A stretch of 64,000 nucleotides of DNA from Protula sp. h YS-2021 (taxonomy: Eukaryota > Annelida > Polychaeta > Sabellida > Serpulidae). The stretch is taken from assembly GCA_949752745.1 (NCBI GenBank), contig OX457032.1, positions 10,357,543 through 10,421,542 on the forward strand. Reading direction: 5' to 3'. The notes under the pieces are model-generated. The model was given only the letters and a program-made list of their open reading frames with translations, did no database searches and was not told the origin of the DNA. This document shows, piece after piece, positions 36,092 through 48,460 of the stretch (the first letter of the stretch is position 1; every line of letters begins with the position of its first letter). Both the position numbers and the translations under genes were made by a program.

Positions 36092-38104
36092 CCTACCTAC
36101 TAGTACAAAACGTTTGATTTTGGTTTAAAAATGGTTCCCCTTGAAATGTTTCGAAAAAATTCTACAAAAACATTTTATTTTTGTATTCGAGAACACAAAG
36201 GATTTATAAACGTCAGTAGAACGTTTCAACCAAAAACGAACCTTAAAAAACGTTTCCATGTTTACCGGATACTAACAGGCAATATTCCTGCCAAATTGCA
36301 AAACAATCGGATCGGAAAAATTGTGCATGCGCACTCACATGCATAACTGACGACGGAAACTCCACAAGCGACTAGTACAACCAACCCACGATAGTCAACT
36401 GTGCTAATAACGTTGCTCTTTCAACTTTTGCCAAAGACCTTGATTTGTGAGAACTACATTATCATCCAATTTTATTTTGTTGTCTAGTTTCAAGGTGATC
36501 AAACAGTTTGATTGGACGCAGGTAGTAGTGTTACTGCTTGCGAAAACATTGCTTATCGAATATCTACTCAACGTTGAGTTAAAGACGCTGAATAGACGTC
36601 GAAAAATGCATTTTTAGTGCGATCAACGTGTGGCGTTGGACAGATGTGTTGTTTGGTCGCGACCAATCACAGCCAAATTACAACCAGATTCAATGCTGAT
36701 TTCACTGGTAACTTTTTGTCCGGGATTCAATGGGGATGTACAAGGCAGTTGGAATGTCTTATTTGTTCGTTTGTTTTGTTTTTCTTTGCTGCTTCCTCCC
36801 TCCCTCCTTCCTCCACTGAATCTCACCTTCTCACCCTCCAACAGACAAATTTACGCCAGTACTCTCAAAATGTACAATTTAAAGCGGTGAATACTCTTCT
36901 ACTTGACATATTTCGTGCAGGTGCTAAAATTAACAGGTTACAGTTATCGCTTGGTTAAAAAGGGTGTCTTTTTTAAACCTAGCAGTGTAGTTCACTATAG
37001 TTGTTGTCCAGCAGCTTACCTCTACGGCGGTTTTAAGCTGTTGCACATAAACCTCGAGGAGCTACTTTTTTAACAAAAAATTATTCGCCGTGTCTCTATA
37101 TACACATAGATCTCATCAGAGGTCAGCTGATTTATAGCAACGCCACACTAGCAATATACGCTTGTGGGAACCAATTTAGTTATAAAACAGCTGATCAAAC
37201 CACCAGAGGTTAGCTGTTGGACAACAACGACTTTTTAATTGGGTTCATAGCCTCTTCATGAATAGACTGACAAGCGTCGTTAATAAACTCTATTCTACTC
37301 TAGAGTGGCTTGTTGGAACAATTTACTTCATGAAGGGGAAATCTTTGCTGAAGGTCTGCTGGAGTTAAAATTTTAAATTGGTTCCCACAGTAACTCTAGT
37401 AACGTTTGAACGCAGACCTCCGGCGGAGGGGAAATCCCGTTTGGTAGTTCCCTGGTTCTATTTTGTCAAACAATCTACGTTGTTGTGCAACATTTAACCT
37501 CTACAAGAATTCGGCCTGTTGTTCACAACACATGTTTACTGGGTATTGCGCAAAAATGGTGCTCATAAAAGAATGGAACTACTTTTAAAAATATCCACCC
37601 GCTATGTGTTTATACATAATAGATAGATCTTTCCAGAGGTAAGCTGTTTTATAATAACGAACCATCTCTTTTCAGGAAATCCCAGGGGTGATTTCCATTT
37701 TATCCCAAAAGTGGGAAGAAACGACACTGCTATACCGAGGTCTTTTGGGTAAAGGTGTAAAGAAGAAAAAAAACTGGCAAATATCTGCAAAATTTGATTT
37801 TAGCTATTCACATTAAAGGGCGGAATAATATGTGAAATATTTTTGAAAGGATTATATACGTATGGCATTTTACATTGGAAAGTTGAAAGAGAATTAGAAT
37901 TTTGATGTTTTTTCCTTATCATTTCCTTATTAGTTAACCCCGAAAAAATTTGCAGTCGAAACGACAAAACAATCGAAAACTGGTAAGAGTCAACTTAAAA
38001 TCATGGTTATTAGCAGTTATTCGGTCAGATTACACATCCTGGTTTCTCGACTTTCTCTTGGGGTTTTAACCAGTAAAAAATATCGTGGTCAGATCTGGGC
38101 CCAG
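36092..38104. other. Host non-coding DNA
   Basis: No gene is recognised. A GAGGTTAGCTGTTGGACAACA motif near 37205 recurs near 44900 and, inverted, near 37000, which suggests a short dispersed repeat. Small frames have no domain-like content. Confidence 0.5.
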
Positions 38105-38275
38105 CGGTCAGTAGCTCCAAGTCAGCCCTCCGCCGAACCTCAGTAGCGGATTGCTTCTTGGAGCTAAGGGGGCAGTAGCTCCAAGTCACCTTTTCGTTAT
38201 TTATACTTGATAAATTTCTATGTCAGCCGAACCTCAGTAGCGGATCGCTTCTTGGAGCTGCTAGATATATAGCGA
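38105..38275. repeat. Imperfect direct/inverted repeat (AGCTCCAAGTCA / CTTGGAGCT)
   Basis: Two copies of GCCGAACCTCAGTAGCGGAT flanked by AGTAGCTCCAAGTCA and CTTCTTGGAGCT, so each copy can fold on itself. Confidence 0.7.
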
Positions 38276-38360
38276 GGATCTGAAGCGCTCCGCTGAAACT
38301 CAGTCCCCTCTTGGAGGTGAAGGGGCGGCACTTTCTTTCAAACCGAAAGCGGTGGCTGGG

Positions 38361-38368
38361 TATAAAAG
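38361..38368 (+). promoter_or_regulatory. Possible host TATA box
   Basis: GGGTATAAAAGACGC. No coding exon follows that I can identify within 1 kb, so a link to a gene is open. Confidence 0.3.
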
Positions 38369-38369
38369 A

Positions 38370-40063
38370 CGCAAGAAAGTGGAAGGCTTGAAACCGGAAG
38401 TAGAAAACATCTGTGCTAAAAAAGAAAAGCTTAACTGGACAAACTAAGCGATCCTGGACACAAAGTTATCCGTACGAAAAAACTAACCCATACTGTAACC
38501 CACTATTATGGCACATAATCAGCCGTTATGGCCATAAGAATGACCCGAATTTAACACCAGAATTTCAAGTCAGGACCCAGAATATGGGTAAAATTAATCG
38601 AGACCCATAATGGTCCCGTTATGGCCATAAAAATTACCCAAAATTTAACACCAGAATTTCAGATGAAGGTGATATTATGACCCACATTTCAGCTGTCCTT
38701 TAGAAAATAGCAGGATTCGAACCAATAATCTTCTGTGGCGGCTTAAGAAGACAACGAGGTAGTGAAGACTCTTTTATTCAAAGAACGTAGAACTCGAGAA
38801 CAAAAGGTCGTCTGAAACATCATGAAAATAACATTAAGTCTTTTGTCCGAAACTCATGTTAAACTAATGGACAAAAGTCAACAAAATTATTTACTGGTGT
38901 AAAGGCATTTTACTTACATAAATAATAAAGAGCAAAAATACCAATACACGACTTCGCCTTACATGGCTGCTCGTGCAGCATAATTACGCAGTACAAGAAA
39001 AGTACAAGATTAATATATTTACCAACTATCGCTCGCCCATGATCCTCAAAGCAGCATGGCACTTGATACTACCGTGAACTAACAAACAACTGAGGCCAAG
39101 CATGAAAAATCATGGCTTTTAATACGAGGTTACACGTGGAATGTAGGCTCGGGCCAAAAGAACACTTGATTAATAACCCCGCATACGGTGGGAACACATG
39201 TTGAATGATCCCGCATCCAAAAGTAAACACAACCTAAAATCGCGTTTTCAAGAAACTTCAGTATGAGTATCAAAGACACTTGTGTTCGTTACATCTTCTG
39301 ATTTCGAGTCTACCGCGTTGTTCACTGGACCAGGGTGGCAGTGGTCCGGGTGGGGGTTGTCTGGGTGGGAGTTTGCGGGTGGGAGTTGTCCTAGACTCCA
39401 AAGTGAAAGTACTAAAAGGTCGTCAAAAATTCAATTCTTGAAAAAAAAATCAAAATGATTCCTCAGTGCAAATCTGCACTGTATGGTCTTTCTTTCTGCA
39501 AGGTATGGTGAAGAGCTCATGGGCTGTTTTTGAGATATCGCACAAACAAAGTCTAAAAACAGTACTTAAAAAAAAATTACCGGACCGCCAAAAAAATTGG
39601 TGTGCATCAAGCTACGACCATGGGGGCGAGTCCTGTAAACTTTCAGACCAAATGGCGTACACATCTAAGAAGAATGAGTGGTGCAGGATGAAAAGACGGA
39701 CGGACAGACAGACAGAGCCCAATCCATAAGCCCCTTCCGAGCATAAAGCCCCGGCTGGTGGGGGGGGGGGGGTGGGGTAAAAAACGAAAAGTGCTTGGCG
39801 GTCCTGCCTAAGTGATGCTCACGTTAGTGACTTCATGATAATTCAACTGGAATCAGAAGAAATATTTAGCTTTGACCCTAGCCATGCTATTGATTTGTGG
39901 GCCACTTCAGGTGTTCGAATAAGGCGTCCCGATATGATGGTAAAAAGGGAAATAATGAAAAAGACAAACAAGAGTAAATGAAGAAAAAGAGGCTTGGTAG
40001 AACTTAGATTTCATGTTATGACAAGTGTGACATTAATATAAAATGGAATACACTGATTTTTTT
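38370..40063. other. Host non-coding DNA with ACCCATAAT motifs
   Basis: Repeated GGCCATAA, ACCCATAATGG and AATTTAACACCAGAATTTCA motifs at 38480-38700 partly mirror ATTATGGGT motifs at 41400-41590. They may be eroded ends of an old element. A G12 run lies near 39761. No gene. Confidence 0.4.
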
Positions 40064-41110
40064 ATCCCCCGTGAAACGGAGGGATATAGGTTTGAGATTG
40101 TCCGTCTGTCCGTCCGTCCGTCTGTCCGTCCGTCCGTCCGTCCCCTCTTCAAGCTAAGGACTTTGTGGACACCACTTCTATATCAACGAAGCATAATTCA
40201 GCTTTCATATTTCATACAGGCAAAATATAGGGTATAAAGATGTGCAACGTCAAGGTTTCAGTTTGATCGAAGCAAAATTGACAAATTGACAGGCTTTTGA
40301 AAATCGTCGAAAATAGACATATGTGCACATGTATAGGACTTTGTGGACACCACTTCTATATCAACGAAGCATAATTCAGCTTTCATATTTCATACAGGCA
40401 AAATATAGGGTATAAAGATGTGCAACGTCAAGGTTTCAGTTTGATCGAAGCAAAATTGACAAATTGACAGGCTTTTGAAAATCGTCGAAAATAGACATAT
40501 GTGCACATGTATAGGACTTTGTGGACACCACTTCTATATCAACGAAGCATAATTCAGCTTTCATATTTCATATAGGCAAAATATAGTGTATAAAGATGTG
40601 CATCGTTAAGGTTTCAGTTTGATCGAAGCAAAATTGACAAATTGACAGGCTTTTGAAAATCGTCGAAAATAGACATATGTGCACATGTATAGGACTTTGT
40701 GGACACCACTTCTATATCAACGAAGCATAATTCAGCTTTCATATTTCATATAGGCAACATATAGGGTATAAAGATGTGCAACGTCAAGGTTTCAGTTTGA
40801 TCGAAGCAAAATTGACAAAATGACAGGCTTTTAAAAATCGTCATAAATCGACATATATGCAAACGGAGTGGACTTCGTGGGCACCACTATATGAACGGAC
40901 GTTAATTTGTTCTTAAAGCGCATTAGGTGAGTAATATTTTTAAATGATTTTTATCCTAAAGCTAATTATAATTTCAGTTGTCATATGTCATGATACGGGT
41001 GATTGGAAATGCTACACGATTTCATGCGTATAGCATTTTCATACGGTATATAATGAAATGCATTTAGGGTTTCACGGGGGATATTGCTGCTCTCTGACAG
41101 CATCTAGTTT
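40064..41110 (+). mobile_element. MITE-like element 1 (CCCCCGTGAAAC ends)
   Basis: Starts ATCCCCCGTGAAACGGAGGG then TATAG and CCGTCTGTCCGT repeats. It ends GTTTCACGGGGGATATTGC then CATCTAGTTT. It shares ends with 43250-43630 and 49391-49976. It has no coding content and an internal 178-bp tandem array. Confidence 0.7.
40157..40870 (+). repeat. 178-bp tandem array
   Basis: Units begin AGGACTTTGTGGACACCACT at 40157, 40335, 40513 and 40691 (exact 178-bp period), plus a degenerate fifth start near 40868. Units are more than 95 percent identical by eye. Confidence 0.95.
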
Positions 41111-41879
41111 CTTTTTTGTTTTTTTTTTTCATTTTATCAAACATGTATACTCCGGCTCCCAGATTTTGGGTCGGGCTCCCAGATTTTCAGACCCGGGAGC
41201 CCGGTGGCTCGGAGTCAAAAATAGTTAAGTTCGAGCCCTGCAATACCTAATAAAAACAAAGTTAATCTGTTCGACTTTTAACTTTGATTATGCTCAAAAA
41301 TATTATCTAGGGATATCCATTATTCAAAACCATATCTAACTGTACTTACGATTGTATTTATGTATTTTTTGCCAAGTTACTTAAATTCAGAAAAAACCGT
41401 TAATTTCAACATTATGGGTAGAAAAATGGAAGTACGACCCGGATTATGGGTTTAAAATTATGGTGATGACTTTGACCCAAAACTTTGAAATTTTGACCCT
41501 GATTATTGGTCTATTTTACGTATCTGGGTTTAAACAAGAAAAACTTCATTTAACGGCCATAATATAGGTTATTTATGGGTGGAATATCGGTTATTTCTTC
41601 GCACGGATAAAGAGGCAACAGGGTTCGCGTTGACGGGGTTTTTGTCCACTTTTTGGGCATTTTTTACGAAATGACTCACTTTTTCGGAACCCACCGAGTC
41701 TTTCTGGACCCAACTGAGTCACACTTTCCATTTTTGACTCACTTTCCTGAGAACCCATCGCAAACCCTGGGCAAGATACAAAAGGTTCAACCAAAGTGGG
41801 AAAAAAAGAAATACCAAGACAAAATAAAGCTAACGACAAAATGAAGATAGAAAATCTTAAAACCGACTATCAGAAGAAC
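41111..41879. other. Host non-coding DNA
   Basis: Holds the ATTATGGGT motif cluster (41400-41590) and a patch of GACTCACTTT repeats (41650-41750). No gene. Confidence 0.4.
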
Positions 41880-42400
41880 ATTAGTCATAACCTATTCAAA
41901 CAGCGAGAGGCACTAAACTACACTACACTTTTGTTGACTTTAATACTGCGTTCGATAAGGTCTGGAGAAAAGCAGTGCGGAAAATGATGTTGGCAGTAGG
42001 TTTAGATCCATAACTTGTCAGGATCATCAGAGAATCTATATCTGCACTTTCAGTGCGCCGTGGTAATAACTGGTCAGCTAACTGGATGATTGTAAGTTGG
42101 AGCAGGGGTACCTCAAGGGTGTCTGCTATCCTCAACCCTGTTTAATATCTTCCTGGAATCTGTGATGACAAAACTTAAACCACTAGATATCACTTTCTGA
42201 CTAAACCACAACCTCCCCTTAGACATCAGATACGCAGATGACACCACGCTACTTTCGGCCACGTTTGAAAAGCTAAAATTTCGATAGAAGAACCAGAAGC
42301 CGCCTGTAAAAATGGGGTATGAAAGTAAATGGAGCAAAGTGTAAGATCATAACACCCTCCGACAACATAATAAACCTGGATGGGCAAACGGTAGAGGGTT
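41880..42400 (+). pseudogene. LINE reverse-transcriptase fragment
   Basis: Frames on plus read FVDFNTAFDKVWRKA (about 41937), GVPQGCLLSSTLFNIFLESV (about 42107) and IRYADDTTLLSATFEKL (about 42222), then NLDGQTVEG. These are the core RT blocks with the YADD catalytic box. Several stops and shifts make it dead. The 5-prime and 3-prime parts are missing. Confidence 0.85.
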
Positions 42401-42739
42401 AAGACAGAAGACAGACCACCCAAAAGACGGACAGAACACATTGAGGAGGATACGGAACGACAGAAAGAAGAGCAGACAACAGAGCTGTTTGGTGTAGGCT
42501 GAGGAAAGAAAGGATCCAACAAGGCTTAGGCAGCTAAGACGATACAGCTGTCAGCTGCCTAGCCCCCCCCCCCCCCGACAGTTGCCCAAGTAGGACTGCT
42601 CCCCGAGCACTGTTGTCTGCCCCCTTTCCCAGCATGAACTCTTTTTGGAACAGACGACTTCTAATTATTCTTCTTTCGTTTGTTTTCAATGGCTGGGAAT
42701 GCAACGTTACATTGCATGTTACATTATTAGGGAAGGCTT

Positions 42740-44150
42740 CATTACGTAAAATGGCGTCATTATGTCAAAACTTTGCTGCGAAATTTCTCAGTCGCTGAAC
42801 ATTTGAGAAAGTTGAAATTAGGTGGGATTGGTGCTTGGCAGGTCCGAAGAATTCTGTCAAGTTTTGTTGCGAGTACAACGAAGGGGTGCGGCGTATGACG
42901 TCATCTTGTAAAATGTGTATTTATTTTATGCAAGACCTTTTGTGCAAAATATCTCGGTAGCGGAAAGATTGTATCGACTTCAAATTTAATATCGGTATTC
43001 CATGGGTCAGTCAGACGGTAGTTTCAACTTTTGAAAGATGTAGCGAAATTAAGAAAGGCGTATGACGTCATTACGTTAAATTTTTGTAAGATTTCTCAGC
43101 CGCTGAACTTCACAGAAAGTTCAAACTTGGTGGAATTGTTGCGTGGTAGGTCCGAAACATTCGCTGAAATTTTATCGCAAGTAGAACGGACGGGTGCGGC
43201 GTATGACGTTATCACGTACAATATCTATATATTTTCAACAAGATCTTTAACTCCCGTGAAACGGAGGGATATAGTTATGAGCTAGTCCGTCTGTCTGTCC
43301 GTCTGTCTATCCGCAAAATGTACTAAATTTTGTCCGGCCGACTTCTCATAGAAGGATTGCCGTAGGAACCTGAAACCTTGCCTGGTGAAAATATATATAT
43401 TGAAGATGTGCTACGTGGCATTATTGACAAAATCGGCAAAAAATTGACGTCGTGGGAAATTGTAAATAATGGTGAATTTTTGGCTTGAACTTAGCCGTGA
43501 GACGATTGTTTGTCCGGCGAACTTCTCATAGAAGGTATTGTCGAAGGAACCTGAAACCTTGCAGCGTGACTTGACCTCAGTTTACTTTTACTGCTTCACG
43601 GGGGATCCTGCCTTACTGAGGCTCTAGTTTGTGCAGAACATCTCGATAATGGAAAGTCGTATCGACTTCAAATTTTATATGGGTATTCCATGGGTTAATC
43701 AGACGGTAGTTTCAACTTTTGACGGATGTATGACATCATGACTTTAAAATCTTATGTGGAAGATGTCACTATCGCTGAACATCGGAGAAAGTTTAAACTT
43801 GGTTGGGTTTTTTTTTTTTTGCTTGGTAGATGCGAAAGATTCTGTCAAATGATGTCGTGAGTAGGACGAACAAAAATGGCACATGGCGTGATCACGTAAA
43901 ATATGCGTAACATTTGAACAAGATAGGTATTCTATGGCTTCATCGGACGACTGTTTTGCCTATGACACGTGTAATGATATATTAATAAAGACCTTATTAC
44001 GTAAACAAGTATCTGCTGTTAAGCGAAATATCTGGATAGCAGAAAGTTGGATCGATTTCAAACTTAGTGTATTCCTTGGGTAAGTCGCGCAGTTTTTGCA
44101 AAACATTAAACTCCTATAGGAAATTTAAAAAAGGCGTATAATGTCATTAG
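42740..44150. repeat. Degenerate repeats with GTATGACGTCAT motifs
   Basis: Blocks with TCTCAGTCGCTGAAC, GAAAGTTGAAATTAGGTGG and GCGGCGTATGACGTCAT recur at about 42770, 43085 and 43770, with more motifs at 43198, 43725 and 44127. A MITE sits inside. No coding potential. Confidence 0.65.
43250..43630 (+). mobile_element. MITE-like element 2
   Basis: CTCCCGTGAAACGGAGGGAT...GCTTCACGGGGGATCCTGCC, ending GAGGCTCTAGTTT. It contains two TTGTCCGGC(C/G)GACTTCTCATAGAAGG copies about 175 bp apart. Confidence 0.75.
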
Positions 44151-45153
44151 CATTCACCCCCTCCCTACCCCTGCTTTCCCCGTTTTATTGGTTCTTTTGC
44201 TAATTCAGCATAGTTAATACGCTGGGGATTTCAGCATTTTCCAGGCTCCCAAGCGTTCCTGCATTCTTTAGACTGCGTGAAAAGATCGGCAGCATAACAG
44301 CATTAATTGTCGACCAATGGCTATTTCATTGCCTGTGGCTACTTCACTACTTGTAATTGACTGTTTTGTGCGTTAATCATCTGCAGTTGTTACAAGCATG
44401 TCACTGAGCCAGGGGTCAGTGTCGGTGTGGTGCGTCGTTACCCCCCCCCCCCCCCCTCCCCCAACCCACCTCTGCCACCGAGATCAGTTATGTGTTGTGA
44501 AAAATTCCTTTCTAGATGACACCTTTTTATCAGATATCAATGCACGACACAAAGTAATAGATCATGGCTATAGCTGCACTTAGGGTACACACGTTGGGAA
44601 ACAGGGTTAGCGTTGCGTTAAGAATCGTGCCGGAGGGAGGGGGTGGTTAGCAACAAAAAAATCACCAGTGAAGAAAAGAAGTGGTGATGCTGATAGCTGC
44701 TTACATACCCGGATTAAAAAAAGACCGAAAAAACGTGTTTGTAACGGCCACCTTCAAGACCCAGGTAAATAGGTGCAAAGAAAAACTTGTTTGTCGTGAC
44801 CAGATTTTAGCCAATAGTTCCTCACTTTTATGGGCATTATTTGCGTGGAATCCTCAGTGGGTCTGCCGAGTAAAATGACACGCAACAGACCGAACCGCCA
44901 CAGAGGTTAGCTGTTGGACAGCAACGACGCAATGCCCCTGTGGACAAGTGGCAAAGAAGTGAATGCCATAACTGTAAACAAAAAGTCGTGACAATTGCAC
45001 AAAAGGTGTACAACTACCCAAGTATTTAACTATTTACCCCAAATTGACCGGATGTTTAAAGTATTTCCGATCAATCTTTAAATTGTTGAAATTTTTGAGA
45101 AAATGCTTGACGGCGGCCTCTGATTGTCTTGTTTTCCAAAACACTGGTTGCAG
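44151..45153. other. Host intron or upstream DNA
   Basis: A C18 run at 44440-44458. It contains the dispersed GAGGTTAGCTGTTGGACA motif at 44903. There is no convincing exon. The segment ends in a splice acceptor (GGTTGCAG) before the DED exon. Confidence 0.5.
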
Positions 45154-46000
45154 GTGCAAAGGGAAAAGTTGATGACAAACAATTGAATTATGTCGGAGGC
45201 AAAGTGGATGGTTGGAAACAACGCCACTGTAGCCCCAGCAACACTCAGCCCCCAGCCACACCAACAGAGCGGAAAACCCCCGAAAGACGTGCGAAGGTCA
45301 CAAACCTGATGGCTGGAAACAACGTCAGTGTAGCCCCACCAACAACGCAGCGCCCAGCCACACCCACAGGGCGGGAAATCCCCGAAAGACTTGCGAAAAT
45401 CAACCCTAAAACCAGCCAGTCAGCAACTGCTGTGAACAGCTTTCCCCGCCGAAGTTGTTATTTGAAATCTGATGGTCGATACTCTGCGGAGGAATATCCA
45501 CACGGGCGAAGTAGTTCCAGCAGCCCTGATTTCGCTCTTAGCTCTGGGACTCGTGACGCGGAGGATAATCGACTCGATCGGTTTACATATCCATTCAAAG
45601 ACTTTTCCACACTAGGGCGAAATGGAACCAGTCCAGGGATATCCAGGCATTTCATAGACGGTCTATGTAACGAACTGAGACAGGAAAACGAAACTGAATT
45701 AAAATTTATATGTCACGGAGTTATATGTAACTTTGACTTTTACGCAAATAATAGGCTGGATCTGCTCAAATTGCTCGTGGAAAATGTGAACATACCCCCA
45801 GTATTTCTGGCGAAGTTACTTTGGGAAATTGGCAGGAAAGATCTTGTCAAAAAATACCTCTTGAGTTGGCAGTTACCTGGTTTTCATTCAAAATCATTAA
45901 ATGAACAGTTGGAGTTTCTTGAAGGATTCCTCAGCGACGACGCTCTTCGGGAGCACGCTGGCATCCGAAGCTGTGTTGAATGGAAGACTTTCCATTTCAG
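45154..46000 (+). CDS. DED-caspase gene, exon with linker and first death effector domain
   Basis: Open frame between an acceptor (TTGCAG/GTGCAA) and a donor (TTCAG/GTGAGC), phase 2 at its end. The first half is Pro/Thr/Ser-rich with two related 33-residue units (NTQPPATPTERKTPERRAKV and TTQRPATPTGREIPERLAKI). The second half, from HFIDGLCNELRQENETELKF, is a death effector domain: helix 3-4 around LDLLKLLVENVNI and the diagnostic FLAKLLWEIGRKDLVKKYLL. DEDs recruit initiator caspases to death complexes by homotypic contact. No start codon is evident in this exon's upstream part, so an earlier exon is expected. Gene identity (caspase-8/10 like) rests on the downstream exons. Confidence 0.75.
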
Positions 46001-46189
46001 GTGAGCCGTGCTATTTATTTTATCACAGAAAGAGCTAGCGGTCAGCCACCTGCATGTATTTTGTTTGACGTAAAATGTTACTGGTGAGCAGAGAGTAGCT
46101 ACATAAGCAGAGTGCGAAGTCGGGATGTCGGTTACGAGATGTCCGGTTACGAGGTGTCTGGATACAGTTTTAGGTCGTCGTCTCTGTTA

Positions 46190-48224
46190 GGGCAGGCTGA
46201 CGAAATACCGCTTTATAGGAGACCTAATGGAAACCTTGTTTTATGCCGTTGTCTATTTTAGGGCAGGCTGACGCAGTACCGCTTTATAGGAGCCCTAGCA
46301 GAAGACTGTTTTATGCCGTTGTCTTTGTTGTGGCAGGCTGACGCAGTACCGCTTTATAGGAGCCCAAAGAGAAGACTGTTTTATGCCGTTGTCTATTTTA
46401 GGGCAGGTTGACACAGTACCGCTTTATAGGGCCTCTAACAGAAGACTGTTTTATGCCGTTGTCTTTTTTGTGGCAGGCTGACGCAGTACCGCTTTATAGG
46501 ACACTTAACAGAAGACTGTTTTATGCCGTTGTCTTTGTTGTGGCAGGCTGACGCAGTACCGCTTTATAGGACACTTAACAGAAGACTGTTTTATGCCGTT
46601 GTCTTTGTTATGTCAGGCATACGCAGTACCGCTTTATAGGACACTTACCAGAAGACTGTTTTATGCTGTTGTCTTTGTTATGGCAGGCTGACGCAGTACC
46701 GCTTTATAGGACACTTACCAGAAGACTGTTTTATTCCGTTGTCTTTGTTGTGGCAGGCTGACGCAGTACCGCTTTATAGGACACTTACCAGAAGACTGTT
46801 TTATGCTGTTGTCTTTGTTATGGCAGGCTGACGCAGTACCGCTTTATAGGACACTTACCAGAAGACTGTTTTATGCCGTTGTCTTTGTTTTGGCAGGCTG
46901 ACGCAGTACCGCTTTATAGGACACTTAACAGAAGACTGTTTTATGCTGTTGTCTTTGTTATGGCAGGCTGACGCAGTACCGCTTTATAGGACACTTACCA
47001 GAAGACTGTTTTATGCCGTTGTCTTTGTTATGGCAGGTTGACGCAGTACCGCTTTATAGGAGCCCTAGCAGAAGACTGTTTTATGCCGTTGTCTTTGTTG
47101 TGGCAGGTTGACGCAGTACCGCTTTATAGGAGCCCTAGCAGAAGACTGTTTTATGCCGTTGTCTTTGTTGTGGCAGGTTGACGCAGTACCGCTTTATAGG
47201 AGCCCTAACAGAAGACTGTTTTATACCGTTGTCTTTGTTGTGGAAGGCTGACGCAGTACCGCTGTATAGGAGCCCTAGCAGAAGACTGTTTTATGCCGTT
47301 GTCTTTGTTGTGGCAGGTTGACGCAGTACCGCTTTATAGGAGCCCTAACAGAAGACTGTTTTATGCCGTTGTCTTTGTTGTGGCAGGCTGACGCAGTACC
47401 GCTTTATAGTTCCTCTAACAGAAGACTGTTTTATGGCGTTCTCTTTGTTATGGCAGGTTGACGCAGTACCGCTTCATAGGAGCCCTAACAGAAGACTGTT
47501 TTATGCCGTTGTCTTTGTTGTGGCAGGTTGACGCAGTACCGCTTTATAGGAGCCCTAACAGAAGACTGTTTTATGCCGTTGTCTTTGTTGTGGCAGGCTG
47601 ACGCAGTACCGCTTTATAGGAGCGCTAGCAGAAGACTTTTATTGCGTTCTCTTTGTTATGGCAGGTTGACGCAGTACCGCTTTATAGGAGCTCTAGCAGA
47701 AGACTGTTTTATGCCGTTGTCTTTGTTGTGGCAGGTTGACGCAGTACCGCTTTATAGGAGCCCTCACAGAAGACTGTTTTATGCCGTTGTCTTTGTTGTG
47801 GAAGGCTGACGCAGTACCGCTTTATAGGAGCCCTAGCAGAAGACTGTTTTATGCCGTTGTCTTTGTTGTGGCTGGTTGACGCAGTACCGCTTTATAGGAG
47901 CCCTAACAGAAGACTGTTTTATGCCGTTGTCTTTGTTGTGGCAGGTTGACGCAGTACCGCTTTATAGGGCCTCTAACAGAAGACTGTTTTATGGCGTTCT
48001 CTTTGTTATGGCAGGTTGACGCAGTACCGCTTTATAGGAGCCCTAGCAGAAGACTGTTTTATGCCGTTGTCTTTGTTGTGGCAGGTTGACGCAGTACCGC
48101 TTTATAGGAGCCCTAACAGAAGACTGTTTTATGCCGTTGTCTTTGTTGTGGCAGGTTGACGCAGTACCGCTTTATAGGGCCTCTAACAGAAGACTGTTTT
48201 ATGCCGTTGTCTTTGTTGTGGCAG
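46190..48224 (+). repeat. 70-bp minisatellite made from an intron/exon junction, about 29 units
   Basis: Each unit carries TTATGCCGTTGTCTTTGTTG, then TGGCAG/GCTGACGCAGTACC, then GCTTTATAGGACACTTAACA. It is the pyrimidine tract and acceptor of the next exon plus that exon's first about 30 nt. The period is exactly 70 bp with one 67-bp unit near 47620. The last unit is the real exon start at 48225. Confidence 0.95.
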
Positions 48225-48460
48225 GCTGACGCAGTACCGCTTTATAGGACACTTAACAAAAGAGTGCTTCGTAAGGTTTAAGGATTTCATTCCTTCAAAG
48301 AACAGAACAGGGGAAATCATGGACAGTAGTGAGCCAGAAATTGTGTTTATCCAGTTAGAGAGAGATGGCGTCTTCTGGCCTGACAACAGCGATTTCCTGG
48401 AGGAATTTGCCAGCTTATATGGGTCTACAGAAATGAAAGCCATAATTTCAAACTATAAAG
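48225..48460 (+). CDS. DED-caspase gene, second DED exon
   Basis: Acceptor TGTGGCAG/GCTGAC, donor CTATAAAG/GTATTT. The incoming phase (one base completes AGG) fits the previous exon exactly, and the outgoing phase is 1. Residues LTQYRFIGHLTKECFVRFKD lead into an EIVFIQLERDGVFWPDN core and DFLEEFASLYGSTEMKAIIS, the helix 4-6 pattern of a second DED. Tandem DEDs are the mark of caspase-8/10-type initiators. Confidence 0.75.

Noticed and set aside
36617..36958. 113-codon frame with a hydrophobic stretch
   Set aside because: Starts without context, no domain, pyrimidine-rich stretch explains the hydrophobic run.
46190..48224. CRISPR-like array of regularly spaced repeats
   Set aside because: Units are contiguous 70-bp near-identical copies without unique spacers, in an animal intron; there are no cas genes.
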